Shown piece after piece: positions 11,715 to 23,437 of a stretch of DNA of 60,000 nucleotides (the first letter of the stretch is position 1; every line of letters starts with the position of its first letter). The position numbers were made by a program, and so were the translations under genes. Source of the stretch: Membranipora membranacea (lineage: Eukaryota; Bryozoa; Gymnolaemata; Cheilostomatida; Membraniporidae). The notes under the pieces were generated by a model. The model worked only from the letters and a program-made list of their open reading frames with translations, was not told the origin of the DNA and searched no databases. Location of the stretch: the NCBI GenBank assembly GCA_914767715.1, contig OU612073.1, positions 24,740,001 through 24,800,000 of the forward strand. The letters run 5' to 3'.

Positions 11715-13560
11715 GTTAAACTGTGATTGAAAATATAATGCTGATACTTAGTACCATTTGGAGCCTAAATCATGGTAGTTAACATTATGAATATGTAGAT
11801 GAATGTACCTGCACGCTACACTGTCTCATCTCGAAGGCCATGATAACATATATAGCTATTTGCACTTGGAATCAAACCGAGCATCGTTGTTCTAGGTCTA
11901 GCTTTGTTATTTTGTGATGGCTGCGAATCAGAGCATACCGCAGAATAAGGGTCTTAATGAGTGAAGTACAGTGTGATGCACATTGAAATATGCCATGAAT
12001 GTTGATAAGTGATACATTTGATAATGTACAGGTGGCAACCATATTAGTCAAATTTGGCGCTAACCCTATGGTACCAATAGTGTGTCAGATAGCCCTTTCT
12101 GCTGAATGGAAATTTTAATCTACAACTGGGTTAGCGAGTTGAGCACTCCTTGGTTTGAGGCCTCCCCATTCTTGCGGCCGAATAGAGAGCAGTCCAATGC
12201 TGAGGGATCACTAGTTGCACTTGAAAAGTCTGCACACCCAGGGCAGTTTAGTTTTAGGCTTCAAAAAATGTATTCACCTTAGAAATTACGTGTAATAAGA
12301 ACTAATAATGAGCAGCCATCCTGATACAAAACTAGGGATATCAAAACAGGCATATACATACCAACCATACAAATTATATTTTTGTTGGTAAAAAAACTGC
12401 ATGCTTAGTCGGGGGTCGGGGGCATGCAGATAGTCGGGGGTCATTCAAGCATAGGCTACTTGGCTAAACTAAACTGATGCATCAACTAATCCAACACACA
12501 ATATAATCTTGTAACGTTGTATGGTGAAAGATGGATTCCGACAATGCAATTCTAGATTTGAATTTTTAAAGTTGATCAGAAGAAAATCCCTAATCCTATT
12601 ATAATACTATTGGGAATCAAACCACAATGCATTATTGGATATTGCTGCAAGGTGATTGAGACCCTGTTTTCAGCCGTTGTGTTCGGAAATGTAGAATTGA
12701 TGGCTAATGATTATTACCTAAAATCTATCATAGAATTTTAGCAGATCAAATCCTTTTCAACAAAACCTGAAAATAAACCCATGAAACAATTTGAGCATAA
12801 TATCAAGTAACAGGACCACTAGGTTTTATCAATTTTAGTTTGGTTGGTGTTGTAATGGTGCAATAGCCCACCCAGCCCCTTATCGACCGCCTACGGCCCT
12901 GATCGCCATCCTGAACGCCATTAAGGGCTGGCTGTACATAATAGAGTTTTAGTGGTCTATCATATACCTTTACAAGATGTTATCCTTATCTAACCAACGT
13001 TGCATGGGGGGAATTCAATCATTTTTTTTGGTCATTTACTTGATTTTTTAATTTCAATCGTTAGTCGTGATGATTGAGCAGAATTAATGACCACATACAG
13101 ACTACACTCACCCCACATAACAGTGGGAAGGCTATTATACACCTTGCAAGGCTCTGTTGGGGGTTGGGAGAAATTTTTTAATGATATTATATACTGATGA
13201 GAATTAAACCACTATGTAGGTAGTTTAAGTGCTCAAACGGTGCAAAATGCTGGTAGAGGCATTTCATTATCAACCACTTTCTCCCCTCCGTTTAAGTACA
13301 TACCCATAAGGTGCCACAGTTATGGCACCATGTTTAAAGAGGATAGCTCCAAACATTTCATAAAAATTGAGATGGAGCTAGATAAAAGACTGGTCATACA
13401 AGAGAAAAAAGGTTTTAAGCAAGCTAATGGATAGTTATGTATAGGCAATCAAGACATATTGTTTCATAGCCATCATACCAATATGCTGACAAGTCCCCAG
13501 GATTGCTCGATTTTGACTTGGAATGACAAAATATTTTTCCTTCAAAAATTTGGTAAGGTT
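11455..13560. other. Spacer between inverted arms
   Basis: About 2.1 kb with no recognisable coding region. A 64-codon plus-strand ORF at 13240-13434 has no known motif. A G-rich patch near 12410-12440 repeats GTCGGGGGTC twice. If the whole 11-14 kb block is a transposon, no transposase remains. Confidence 0.4.
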
Positions 13561-14000
13561 CTATCATGAACCCTGTTAGGGGATCACACTGCCCTCAAAC
13601 CCCCAGGTGGATCACATGGGTACTTCGTACCCTCGGAGCATTGCGATGACGTGCAGTATCGCTGTAAATTGAAATCTCCAACTTTTGAATTTAGATTACT
13701 TGGCAAGTATGAAATGCTGTTTAACTAATGTTTCTATGTCATTTTTGCTCAATCAAAATAAGTGATGAGTTAGACAGAATATAGACAAAGCTGTTACCTG
13801 TGCTGCAGAAGATTGCTGCTGCTATCCTGTATCAAATTCTATAAAATCTATAAAATTATGTGCTTCAAAGGGAGATTACTCAGAAAAACACATGCATCAT
13901 TGCTTTTTCTACCACAGTGAGATGTCGTTGCATCGTAATAATTACTGGACACACAATAGGAGCCCTATTGTCCAGTCTAGTGTTGTGTGTTTTGTCTATG
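13561..14000 (-). repeat. Right arm of long inverted repeat
   Basis: Reverse-complement partner of 11039-11454, with an extra ~30 bp near 13605-13640 and a small indel near 13850. It stops about 6 bp before the open frame that carries a SAP-like domain. Confidence 0.8.
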
Positions 14001-14006
14001 GTATAG

Positions 14007-14519
14007 AGAGTTGTGGATCTCAGGGAGATCTTAAGATCCATGAAACTCCCAGTTTCAGGTATCAAAGATGATCTTATCAATCGCATCTTAGCTTTTCAGA
14101 GCAGGATAAAAACCCAGACCAAATTGCTAGATCTGGAAATTTCAAAACTAGAATTGTCGATGCGGTAATTGGAATTTTCTCGCTTCTGTACAGGTCAAGT
14201 TAACCATGCTAGCTCAAGCCCCAACTTGGCTGAAAATGATGATGGGCTGAAATCTCTCCTAATACACTTAAAAAACTACTTCAATCTCTACCTGCTCAGG
14301 ATCAACCTAGATTCTGTTCATTCACATGTGAAAAATTCACAGGAACAGCAAAGGCCATCTGCTATTCACGTTAATGATAATTCTGCTCATGTATTTCTCA
14401 ATGATGGTGGTCTTCATAGTAATGCTGCCGCTCCACAGCAGCGTCAGCTAACACAGTGCAACACAGAGTATATCCATGCTTCATCTATTTTTGAGCCTAG
14501 TGATAATAAATGCTTATGA
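14007..14519 (+). pseudogene. SAP-domain protein relic
   Basis: One frame is open from just after a TAG at 14004-14006 to 14519, broken by a single TAA at 14166-14168. Its first 35 codons read DLREILRSMKLPVSGIKDDL followed by INRILAFQSR. This matches the SAP DNA-binding fold (helix, small-residue turn with SG-K, second helix). A hydrophilic Ser/Asn/Gln-rich stretch of 116 codons follows and ends at 14519. No intron signals explain the stop. Because it abuts the arm of the long inverted repeat and is broken, I infer a transposon-borne or retro-copied gene fragment. A host exon read through the stop is less likely. Confidence 0.45.
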
Positions 14520-14650
14520 CGAATCCCCATTCCGGTCCGCCCATTCATGTACATGTTCAAGCAAATGAGCCACAAGCTGTTTATTATACGCATCAGGAAT
14601 GCCAAATCCAATGATTCGGAATGGTTTGTTACAAAGCCTACCATACCAAA

Positions 14651-14693
14651 ACCAATGACCAATGACCAATGTCCAATGACCAGTGACCAATGA
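14651..14693. repeat. Short CCAATGA tandem repeat
   Basis: Six imperfect copies of a 7-bp unit (CCAATGA / CCAATGT / CCAGTGA). The rest of 14520-15059 shows nothing recognisable. Confidence 0.85.
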
Positions 14694-15116
14694 GTATTTA
14701 TAATCTTTGCCAAAACTGGGTGACACAGCTTGGTGTTCCTCAGCCGAACAATGAATGGCTATTACAGCCACCGATAGTGATAGTTCTGCTACCAGTGAAC
14801 ATTTATACATGATAACAATGCATGGCTGTGCATATCTAATACTTGGTCAACTGTGAATGCCAAGCCAGTAAGTGGATGGTACATCTCTGCCTTTTCACTC
14901 GAACCAAATTTTTTGTTCACCAAACCTGAAACACATGCTATGTTGCTGATTAAAAGCAGTTTAAGTATGTAAGCTGTATGCAGGCATCATTTCCAAAACT
15001 TTTAGTGACATACTATTTTGTAACTTAAATTTAACCAAATATATCAATTGTCTTTTTAGAAGGAAGAAGAGAGTCTATTGATTCTGTTGAGTTTACTATT
15101 TTACTGTTAAGTAACT

Positions 15117-18100
15117 ATGAAGGGGGGAGTGAGACAGGAGCCAGTAAATCAAGTCCTCGGACAGCATGGCTATGGTACAGATGAGGATACAGTTCACTTG
15201 GAGGATCACAGTAAGTAAAGTATTAATGTAAATAATGGTGTTCATTTCTTCTTGTGGAGAGACTGCAATGAGAAAATAAGTCTAGTTATAAGTCGCTTGA
15301 TTAAACACTACCTACAAATTTATATATACAATACGTTTTGTGTTCACTTGTCTTTCGTGAATAAGAGAGAAAGATTTTTGGTTGTCTCTTACAACCTTAT
15401 TAAAGAGTCAATCTGTGTTTCTTTTTGCTTTATCAGTAAGATCTGAGTCTAACTTTGAGACCCTCACATCTTGCCGCTGGATAGTGTTATACATGTGCTG
15501 CTTCTGCTACCTCTTGGTTAATGCTATGAGGAATTGCGCTACCATCACGATGGTTTGTATGATCAAGGAGACTAACAGAAGTGCCCATCTCAGCCAGGAA
15601 TACAACTCCACCCCTCAGGATATAAATAATGTAAGTTATTCTGTTGATGTATAGTCTATTCTGTATCAACACACTGTCACATGATGATACTTTAGTTGAT
15701 GGTATATATCATGAATGACCTGAGGTAAACTTAAGCACTCAGGTATCAACAAGATACATATGTCTTGTCTGTCACATGTCTGGAAAAAAAGATAAGTCAT
15801 TCAGAGATTTAAAGAATAAACAGTATTTTGCTGAGTTCTCTGAATGTTCATCTTTAGAATCTTTGGAATCTCTATAATCCAATCCTAACAAAAGAGCAGA
15901 AAAAAGGTTAAGCAAAACAAACAGCCACTTAAAGCAATAAACTTTTTTCTTGACTCTGAACTACATGTTTGTGTTTGGTATATTTGCCGCTGGACTGTTC
16001 AAACGCAGCATAAATGGCTGTTTTTACCATTTTCAGTCAGGTTCGGGCGAAATAGAATGGGACAAAAAAGAACAGGGATATGTGCTTTCTGCATTCTATC
16101 TAGGATATGTTTTCACACAAACTCCTTCTGGGGCACTAGCTGGAAGATTTGGTGGTAAAAGAGTTCTTTTGATTGGTCAAATCATATTCACTCTGGCTAC
16201 AATCTCAACCCCCTTAGCAGCAAGGTTTGTGTTTACAACTAACAACTGCCAGCTGCATGATGGTGTTTTTAAATCAATAGTTGTGCTAAGTAGCCATCAT
16301 TTCTAATAGAACTATAAGATATGTTGTCGGGATATCAAAGTTCAATATAAATATTAAGATTGAAGTATGATACTAAAAATATCAATTTATTGTAAAAGTG
16401 AATTGGAATTTGAGATTATCTGCTAAAGTAATGAAAAACTACCAATAATTGACATAGTCCCTGCGCCTGTGAACACTTGGTACGGAGGTATCGCTTTATC
16501 ACACCGCGGGAAATTGATTGATCTAGCTCAAATGATGAAGTTGGGAGAGAACAATTTGAGGCGTGGAATGTGCACTATATCCTGTTAATCATTCAGGCTG
16601 CATATTGAGCTGTTGTACGCACTCTATTGCTGTTGTACGCACTCTATTGCTGTTGTACGCACTCCATAGCTGCTGTACGCACTCTATAGCTGTTGTAAGC
16701 ACTCTATGCAAGACATTTAAATTGCTGGTTCCAAATGTGTAAGCTTTTCTGGATGCCAAAATGCACAGACCTTCTGTACTTGGTGCAATTCCAGTGGTTG
16801 AGTGCCAAGTGGTCTGTGAGAAAAGGCCTCGACCACTGGGGAACTCAAACACTGGACTTGCACCAACTACAGCAGGCCTGTACCAAAATCTAAAATGTAA
16901 ATGCCAAATAAACCTCATTTATTTATAGTTTATATCGCTGTTAGGGATGTAAAGGAATTTCACCCTTATTTTATAAGCTTTTGTGGCAACTAACAGTGTT
17001 TTGTTTGTTGAAAATGACCTCAGGTTTGATGGCAGAAGATATGATATATCCGCTGTACTGGTAATAATACTACGTGTTATCTCTGGCATGGCTGCTGGTG
17101 CAGTAGGTCCTAGCGTGATGAATATCATCGGGCAATGGTTTCCTAAATATGAAAGGAGTAAAGCTACTGCTCTGTTGTACAGTGGCGATTTCGTAAGTTG
17201 GCTACAGCTAATAAAATCAATGGTCAATGTTTTATTAGGAACCAGAAAGAGAAAGTTTTTGTGAGAAATCATTTGGAAGAATTGAGGTATCATAGCATGA
17301 AATTCTGCAAAGACAATTATTTCGATTTTCATCTTGGCATTAGGTTTGTTTTTTATCGGTACAACCAATTTACCTTTTGGCTGTGTGAAAGGAGTGTTTG
17401 TACCCTCAGATTTGAGTGACAATGAATGAAATTTAATGCTGCCGTTATCACAATGAATTAATGATAATCACCTTACTTTTTATTTTTATAGTTTGGGAAT
17501 ATATTAGTTCTCGGTCTTGGAGGGTTGTTATGTGAGTGGAAATCATTAGACGGTGGATGGCCGACACCTTATTACCTGACAGGTGGACTCAGTGTGGTAT
17601 TCTGTATAATGTGGTTGTTTCTTGGGTTTAATTCCCCAGCTGAACATCCGAGAATATCGAGGAAGGAGCTCGAATACATCAATTACTATAATGACTCAGC
17701 AAAGGGAGGTGTAAAGGTATGTTTGTTATTAAAACTGATGAGGTCATGCTGTTCTGATCCTGAAGCTATACCCACTTGAGTATTAGCCATAGAGTCATTA
17801 TAATAAATCTGTGGTATAAGTTCATTGTGAACAAGGGAGCACATCAAGCTAGAGACATATAGGGCAGAAAAATTGTTCAGAAAGCATCCAGAGCACTGAA
17901 TATAAACTGCTCGACATTAAACTGATTTAGTGACGTTCCGTCATTCCATTGTACAAATTAGGCTGAAACGGCAGTTTGATTGCATAAATTTTAGAAATAC
18001 AGGAAATTAGATCAACAGCTTTGCCAATAAGAAATGCCAACAGGCTTTATGCACACTATTTTGCACAACTTGTGGTAAAAAGAAAAAGAAAATTCTCCAA

Positions 18101-20677
18101 AAAACCACAACATATCATATCTAACTAGTGATTTAACTGTAGATTAAATGATCCTGGTCTCTTTAGGTTTCTAATTTGCATACGAGGATCCCCTAATGTC
18201 TTCAAAAATGGTACCCAAAAAAGATGCAATTCTTGCAAAATGTATATAAATCGTTATGGGATCTGATAAAAAATTTGCTGGAAAAACACCAATTGAAGGA
18301 AAAGTTTTACCTTTAATTGTTTAATTGTGTTAGCATAAGATGAATACATGATGATCCTATTTTCATACTTATTTCATTGTCAGAACAAGACAGTACCATG
18401 GAGACAAATACTACGATCTCCTGCAATCTGGGCTATAACTGTAGCCTCGATGACCACAAACTTCGGTTTCTACATCACATATACCAAACTACCAGCTTAT
18501 ATGAAAGAGGTGCTTGGTCTGGATATCAAATCTGTGAGTATCTGGATTTGAATGCATTAGTCACAAATTTGTGTCAAAGGGCTTACGGTCGCTCATTCGA
18601 TTGCTCTATAAGGTGGAGGATTTGCAGGCCAAATATCAATGTTTTTAATATCACACAAAACTAAACCAAACTGAGGCTATTTTTTGTCTTCAAAATTTAA
18701 AAGAACAACAGTGGCACTGCCGCACTAGAATAAAATTGAGAGTCTCATATATACTTCATCTGTTTTCATATACAAAAACCTTAAAGAGGCTGATGCGAAT
18801 AACTTCGGAATATTTACTTCATTTTTAGAATGGATTATACTCAACACTTCCTTACATCGCCATGATAATAGCCTCAAACCCTTACTCTTTTATCGTTGAT
18901 CGTCTTCGTCAGAAACAAATATTCTCTACCCTCACTGCCAGAAGGCTGTCTACAGTTCTAGGTTGGTTCACTGTGTTTGTGTTTTCTGTGCTTGTGTTGT
19001 CCAGTTAACAGCTGATTTATCTATCTACTTCTGATCGAATACAGGAGTATTCAATGCACAAAAAAATTGTTTGAGTGCTTGAACAAAGATAAAGGTAGCA
19101 AAAGTTTGTGCTTTAATGTGGTTACGATATCATGTTAGCTGTTAACGTAACCTAACGCATTTCTACATCCACCATAATCATTACTCAAACATATAGAACG
19201 AAATGTGGTTGTTGTAACGTTGATACCACTATTGTTTTCTTTCAGCAATGTTTGTCCCTATTGGATTCCTGATTGGAGCAGGCTATATACCGGGTGATGA
19301 GAGATCCCTCGGGATCATATTCATGACTGCTGCTGTGATGTTTATGAGTCTAAGAGTGTCTGGTTATTGTCCAAACACACAAGATATCGCGGCCAGGTAA
19401 TGGTTATTCATGTGGAGAAAGTTTTCTCTATCTATGTGAGGGTTTTAGACATTCAGTAAAGGATGCTGGATATAATATGAGCATATATGGGGAATTTATC
19501 TGTTAGAAGCATGACTTAGAATATTCACAGAATCCATAACTTATTATGGTTACCAGTAACAGGGCCTGTGCTGTGCTAAGAACCCATCAACAAGACCGTG
19601 CAGATAAGCCTTATCTCAACGGAGAAAAAGGGGCCTTTGAGATGGTTCCAGCAGATATTACTGTTCCAAGCCCATCCCAATGAGTATTAAGACCAACAGA
19701 TTGCTGCATGGACATGGGTATGGGCTTATGGCTGCCACACTTTGAGATACATACAAGGTGAAATGGAAAGCCAGCTAGCACTGCTTGATGGTTTTTGTCA
19801 TAAGCTGATGGCCCTTGTACAGACAGCGTGGTGGATGGCCATCTACCAGATATATTTTTACCACAACAGCCTGCCATCTTTAACTCCTTTCAAAAGTTGG
19901 TAGATGCCTGATTTAGGCTCATAAATTTCATATGACTCTCCTTCATGTGTGCCCTCTAAACATTATTATCATTTTTCGATATTGATTTTCACAGATATTC
20001 AGGCGAGATTTATGGAGTGACAAACACTTTTGCCGCGGCAACAGGAGTTGTAGCCCCCATCCTTGTCAACTCTCTAACCCCTAATGTAGGTGAAATACTT
20101 GTTACTTACTTAATTACTATGTACATGGCTAGAGCAGCATTGTAACCTCCACCTCCTTGTTCTTAACCTAAGAGACATATTGTATATATACACATACAAT
20201 GTGTTGTTAAGTGTTATTTGAACACTGACTCGTCTCACCGGAATTGGCACAACCCAAAATCACACAGATATGTTTAGCCGCTCATTTTAGTTTATCTATA
20301 TTCTTAACTTGTTACATAAATAGTGTATATTAAAAAAGTAAAATGACAGGAGATCGTTGAGAGAATAATGATCAATTTTTCACCCTAAAGACAAAAGGAA
20401 GACCAGGCACTGGGAACAATGTTTGTACTAAATTTTGATATCACTTGAATATTAACATCTGTTTAGCTTAGTAATTTATTTGTTATTATAGGGCACCATT
20501 GAGGAATGGAGATCGGTATTCTATGTACTCGGTGTTGTACTGCTGATCGGTGGTGTCTTCTTTCTAATATTTGCAAAAGCTGAAACACAGGAATGGGCTA
20601 AAGGTGATTCAGATACAGAGAAAGATAAGCTTATAAAGGATGACAATGATGGATATGCAGCCATAGATAACAAATAG
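15117..20677 (+). CDS. SLC17-family anion transporter (sialin/VGLUT-like), gene A
   Basis: Ten coding exons join in frame to 526 aa plus stop: 15117-15210, 15437-15630, 16037-16224, 17024-17192, 17492-17716, 18384-18533, 18829-18961, 19246-19396, 19995-20085, 20492-20677. All use GT-AG, and 18961 has a weak GTTGGT donor. The first ATG after the acceptor at 15060 is the start. The protein has the major-facilitator SLC17 layout: a first membrane segment after SCRW, a glycosylatable loop (NST), EIEWDKKEQGYVLSAFYLGY, RFGGKR at about 133-138, HPRIS, PW-ILRSPAIWAI, LPAYMKEVLGLDI, QDIAARYSGEIYG, and a hydrophilic C-terminus. The family moves organic anions such as sialic acid, glutamate, nucleotides or phosphate, usually across lysosomal or synaptic-vesicle membranes. 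The substrate cannot be read from the sequence. It is convergent with paralogue gene B. The length is normal for the family and nothing is broken. Confidence 0.93.
16611..16708. repeat. 20-bp minisatellite in intron 3 of gene A
   Basis: Five copies of TGTTGTACGCACTCTATTGC with a few substitutions. Confidence 0.9.
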
Positions 20678-21065
20678 GTTTACTGTAGAGCTAGCAGTTA
20701 AACTCCACAGTATATGCATATTCAGTGTTAAGCTTATGGTGATTGCTGTAACTGCTATTTTGATTTCTAACTTTATTCCCCGCCCTCTGGTGCTTGGTAG
20801 GACATGTGCATAAAAATAGATCTCTAGAAACATATACCATTCTTTGGAGTCAATTTATTTTTTTGAAAATCTGCTGCGTATGAAAAATCAGGGGTAGGAT
20901 TTCTCAAAGATGAACTTAGATTGTATTGCCCAAAAGTATTGTTTTTGGGTACAGCCTGTGATTTGCTGCATAGCAATGAAAGAACAACTTTGTAACACTG
21001 AACCTTTGCAACAAATTGCTAACATTCTGCTACCAACATCGGAAGACAATAATATCACATAAACT

Positions 21066-22412
21066 GATAGATATAACTTAGCTTATTCACTCCCATATAC
21101 ACAATATGATAGATATAACTTAGCTTATTCACTCCCATATACACAATATGATAGATCTAACTTAGCTTATTCACTCCCATATACACAATATGATAGATAT
21201 AACTTAGCTTATTCACTCCCATATACACAATATGATAGATATAACTTAGTTTATTCACTCCCATATACACAATATGATAGATATAACTTATAGCTTATTC
21301 ACTCCCATATACACAATATGATAGATATAACTTATAGCTTATTCACTCCCATATACACAATATGATAGATATAACTTATAGCTTATTCACTCCCATATAC
21401 ACAATATGATAGATATAACTTATAGCTTATTCACTCCCATATACACAATATGATAGATATAACTTATAGCTTATTCACTCCCATATACACAATATGATAG
21501 ATATAACTTATAGCTTATTCACTCCCATATACACAATATGATAGATATAACTTATAGCTTATTCACTCCCATATACACAATATGATAGATATAACTTATA
21601 GCTTATTCACTCCCATATACACAATATGATAGATATAACTTATAGCTTATTCACTCCCATATACACAATATGATAGATATAACTTAGCTTATTCACTCCC
21701 GTATACACAATATGATAGATATAACTTATAGCTTATTCACTCCCATATACACAATATGATAGATATAACTTAAAGCTTATTCACTCCCATATACACAATA
21801 TGATAGATATAACTTATAGCTTATTCACTCCCATATACACAATATGATAGATATAACTTAGCTTATTCACTCCCATATACACAATATGATAGATATAACT
21901 TATAGCTTATTCACTCCCATATACACAATATGATAGATATAACTTATAGCTTATTCACTCCCATATACACAATATGATAGATATAACTTATAGCTTATTC
22001 ACTCCCATATACACAATATGATAGATATAACTTATAGCTTATTCACTCCCATATACACAATATGATAGATATAACTTAGCTTATTCACTCCCATATACAC
22101 AATATGATAGATATAACTTATAGCTTATTCACTCCCATATACACAATATGATAGATATAACTTATAGCTTATTCACTCCCATATACACAATATGATAGAT
22201 ATAACTTATAGCTTATTCACTCCCATATACACAATATGATAGATATAACTTAGCTTATTCACTCCCGTATACACAATATGATAGATATAACTTAGCTTAT
22301 TCACTCCCATATACACAATATGATAGATATAACTTATAGCTTATTCACTCCCGTATACACAATATGATAGATATAACTTAGCTTATTCACTCCCGTATAC
22401 ACAATATGATAG
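21066..22412. repeat. 42/44-bp minisatellite between convergent genes
   Basis: About 31 tandem copies of a unit that begins GATAGATATAACTTAGCTTA and continues TTCACTCCCATATACACAAT. Two length classes differ by a TA insertion (ACTTAGC against ACTTATAGC). The short form fills the first copies, the long form dominates the middle, and the two alternate towards the end. The array lies 390 bp past the stop of gene A and about 1 kb past the stop of gene B, in the shared 3' intergenic space. Confidence 0.95.
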
Positions 22413-22719
22413 CACTAATTACTTTGAATTATGATAAAGAATAATGGATGTCCTGTTTTAAGAAAAATAAATCCCTACCTACCACTGATGCTTGCTAAAC
22501 AGTATTAGCGAAAATAGCAAAAAACCGGGATGGCATCTATTTATCAATGACTATGGGCATGTGTGAGGTTTTAGGTCACCTGACCATGATCCCTGTAGTC
22601 TGATAATGACATTGATATTTATGCAGATGGATCACAAAATGATCTCGGTGTTTATTAGCACAGTAGTAACAGCACTGCTATTTTACTAGATAATGAGGAC
22701 TTACAATCCCTGGAAAATA
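22413..22719. other. Gene-free stretch
   Basis: Nothing recognisable between the minisatellite and the SINE. Confidence 0.4.
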
Positions 22720-23045
22720 CGGTCACTGCAGTTCAGGTTGAAATTACTGCAGTCTCTGCCACTGAACGGTTGGTCATGGGTTCGAGACCCACTAGCACCA
22801 TATAATTTGATCATTAATTATTAGTATAATAAACTAAATTAATTATAGCTCTGACTCGACTCTGACATAGCATGATAACACCGACTGATTCCTAATGCCG
22901 ATGGCGAATACCTTGAAAGTCTGAGAGACCATAACTTCCTATATATTAAGATTCTAATGCTGAAACTTCCATACATGATAGAAGAGAATAAGGAGAGTAA
23001 GATATGATACAGAAGAATTTCATGCTTTTAAGCCACATTAATAAT
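22720..23045 (+). mobile_element. Old SINE copy, same family as the 33-kb pair
   Basis: A perfect box B, GGTTCGAGACC (22779-22789), is followed by a body that matches the SINEs at 32808-33466 in order: TTTGATCAT, GATTCCTAATGCCGATGGCG, GAGACCATAACTTCCT, CATGATAGAA and GATATGATACAGAA. Divergence is clearly higher than between the 33-kb copies, so this is an older insertion. The ends are estimates. Confidence 0.65.
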
Positions 23046-23437
23046 GCACAAGTCATTTGGTTGCCGTCGCACATCGGCATTGATGAGCAACCTGAATCTA
23101 AAATTTTACAATGATAATTTCTATATAAATATCTGTTTTGATGAGGCTCCTTCGAGATATTTTACCAGGATATGTTTTCTTAATTTATTCATTTTTTTGA
23201 GCTATCAGTATGTGATGTGAGGTTCACTAGCACTGTTAACTCTTTGTCATGATCCGTAACAAACTCAGATCAGCATTCGTTGCAAACCAAATTTGCTGGC
23301 AAAGTCTTGGCAATAAATTTATGGATCTCAACAAACCGAGCTACAAGATACAATGATGCTGATCCTCACAATAACAACTGATGGAATCACATCATCGTAA
23401 GAAAAGTCTAACTTAAGGTTTAACATTGTAATGCTCC

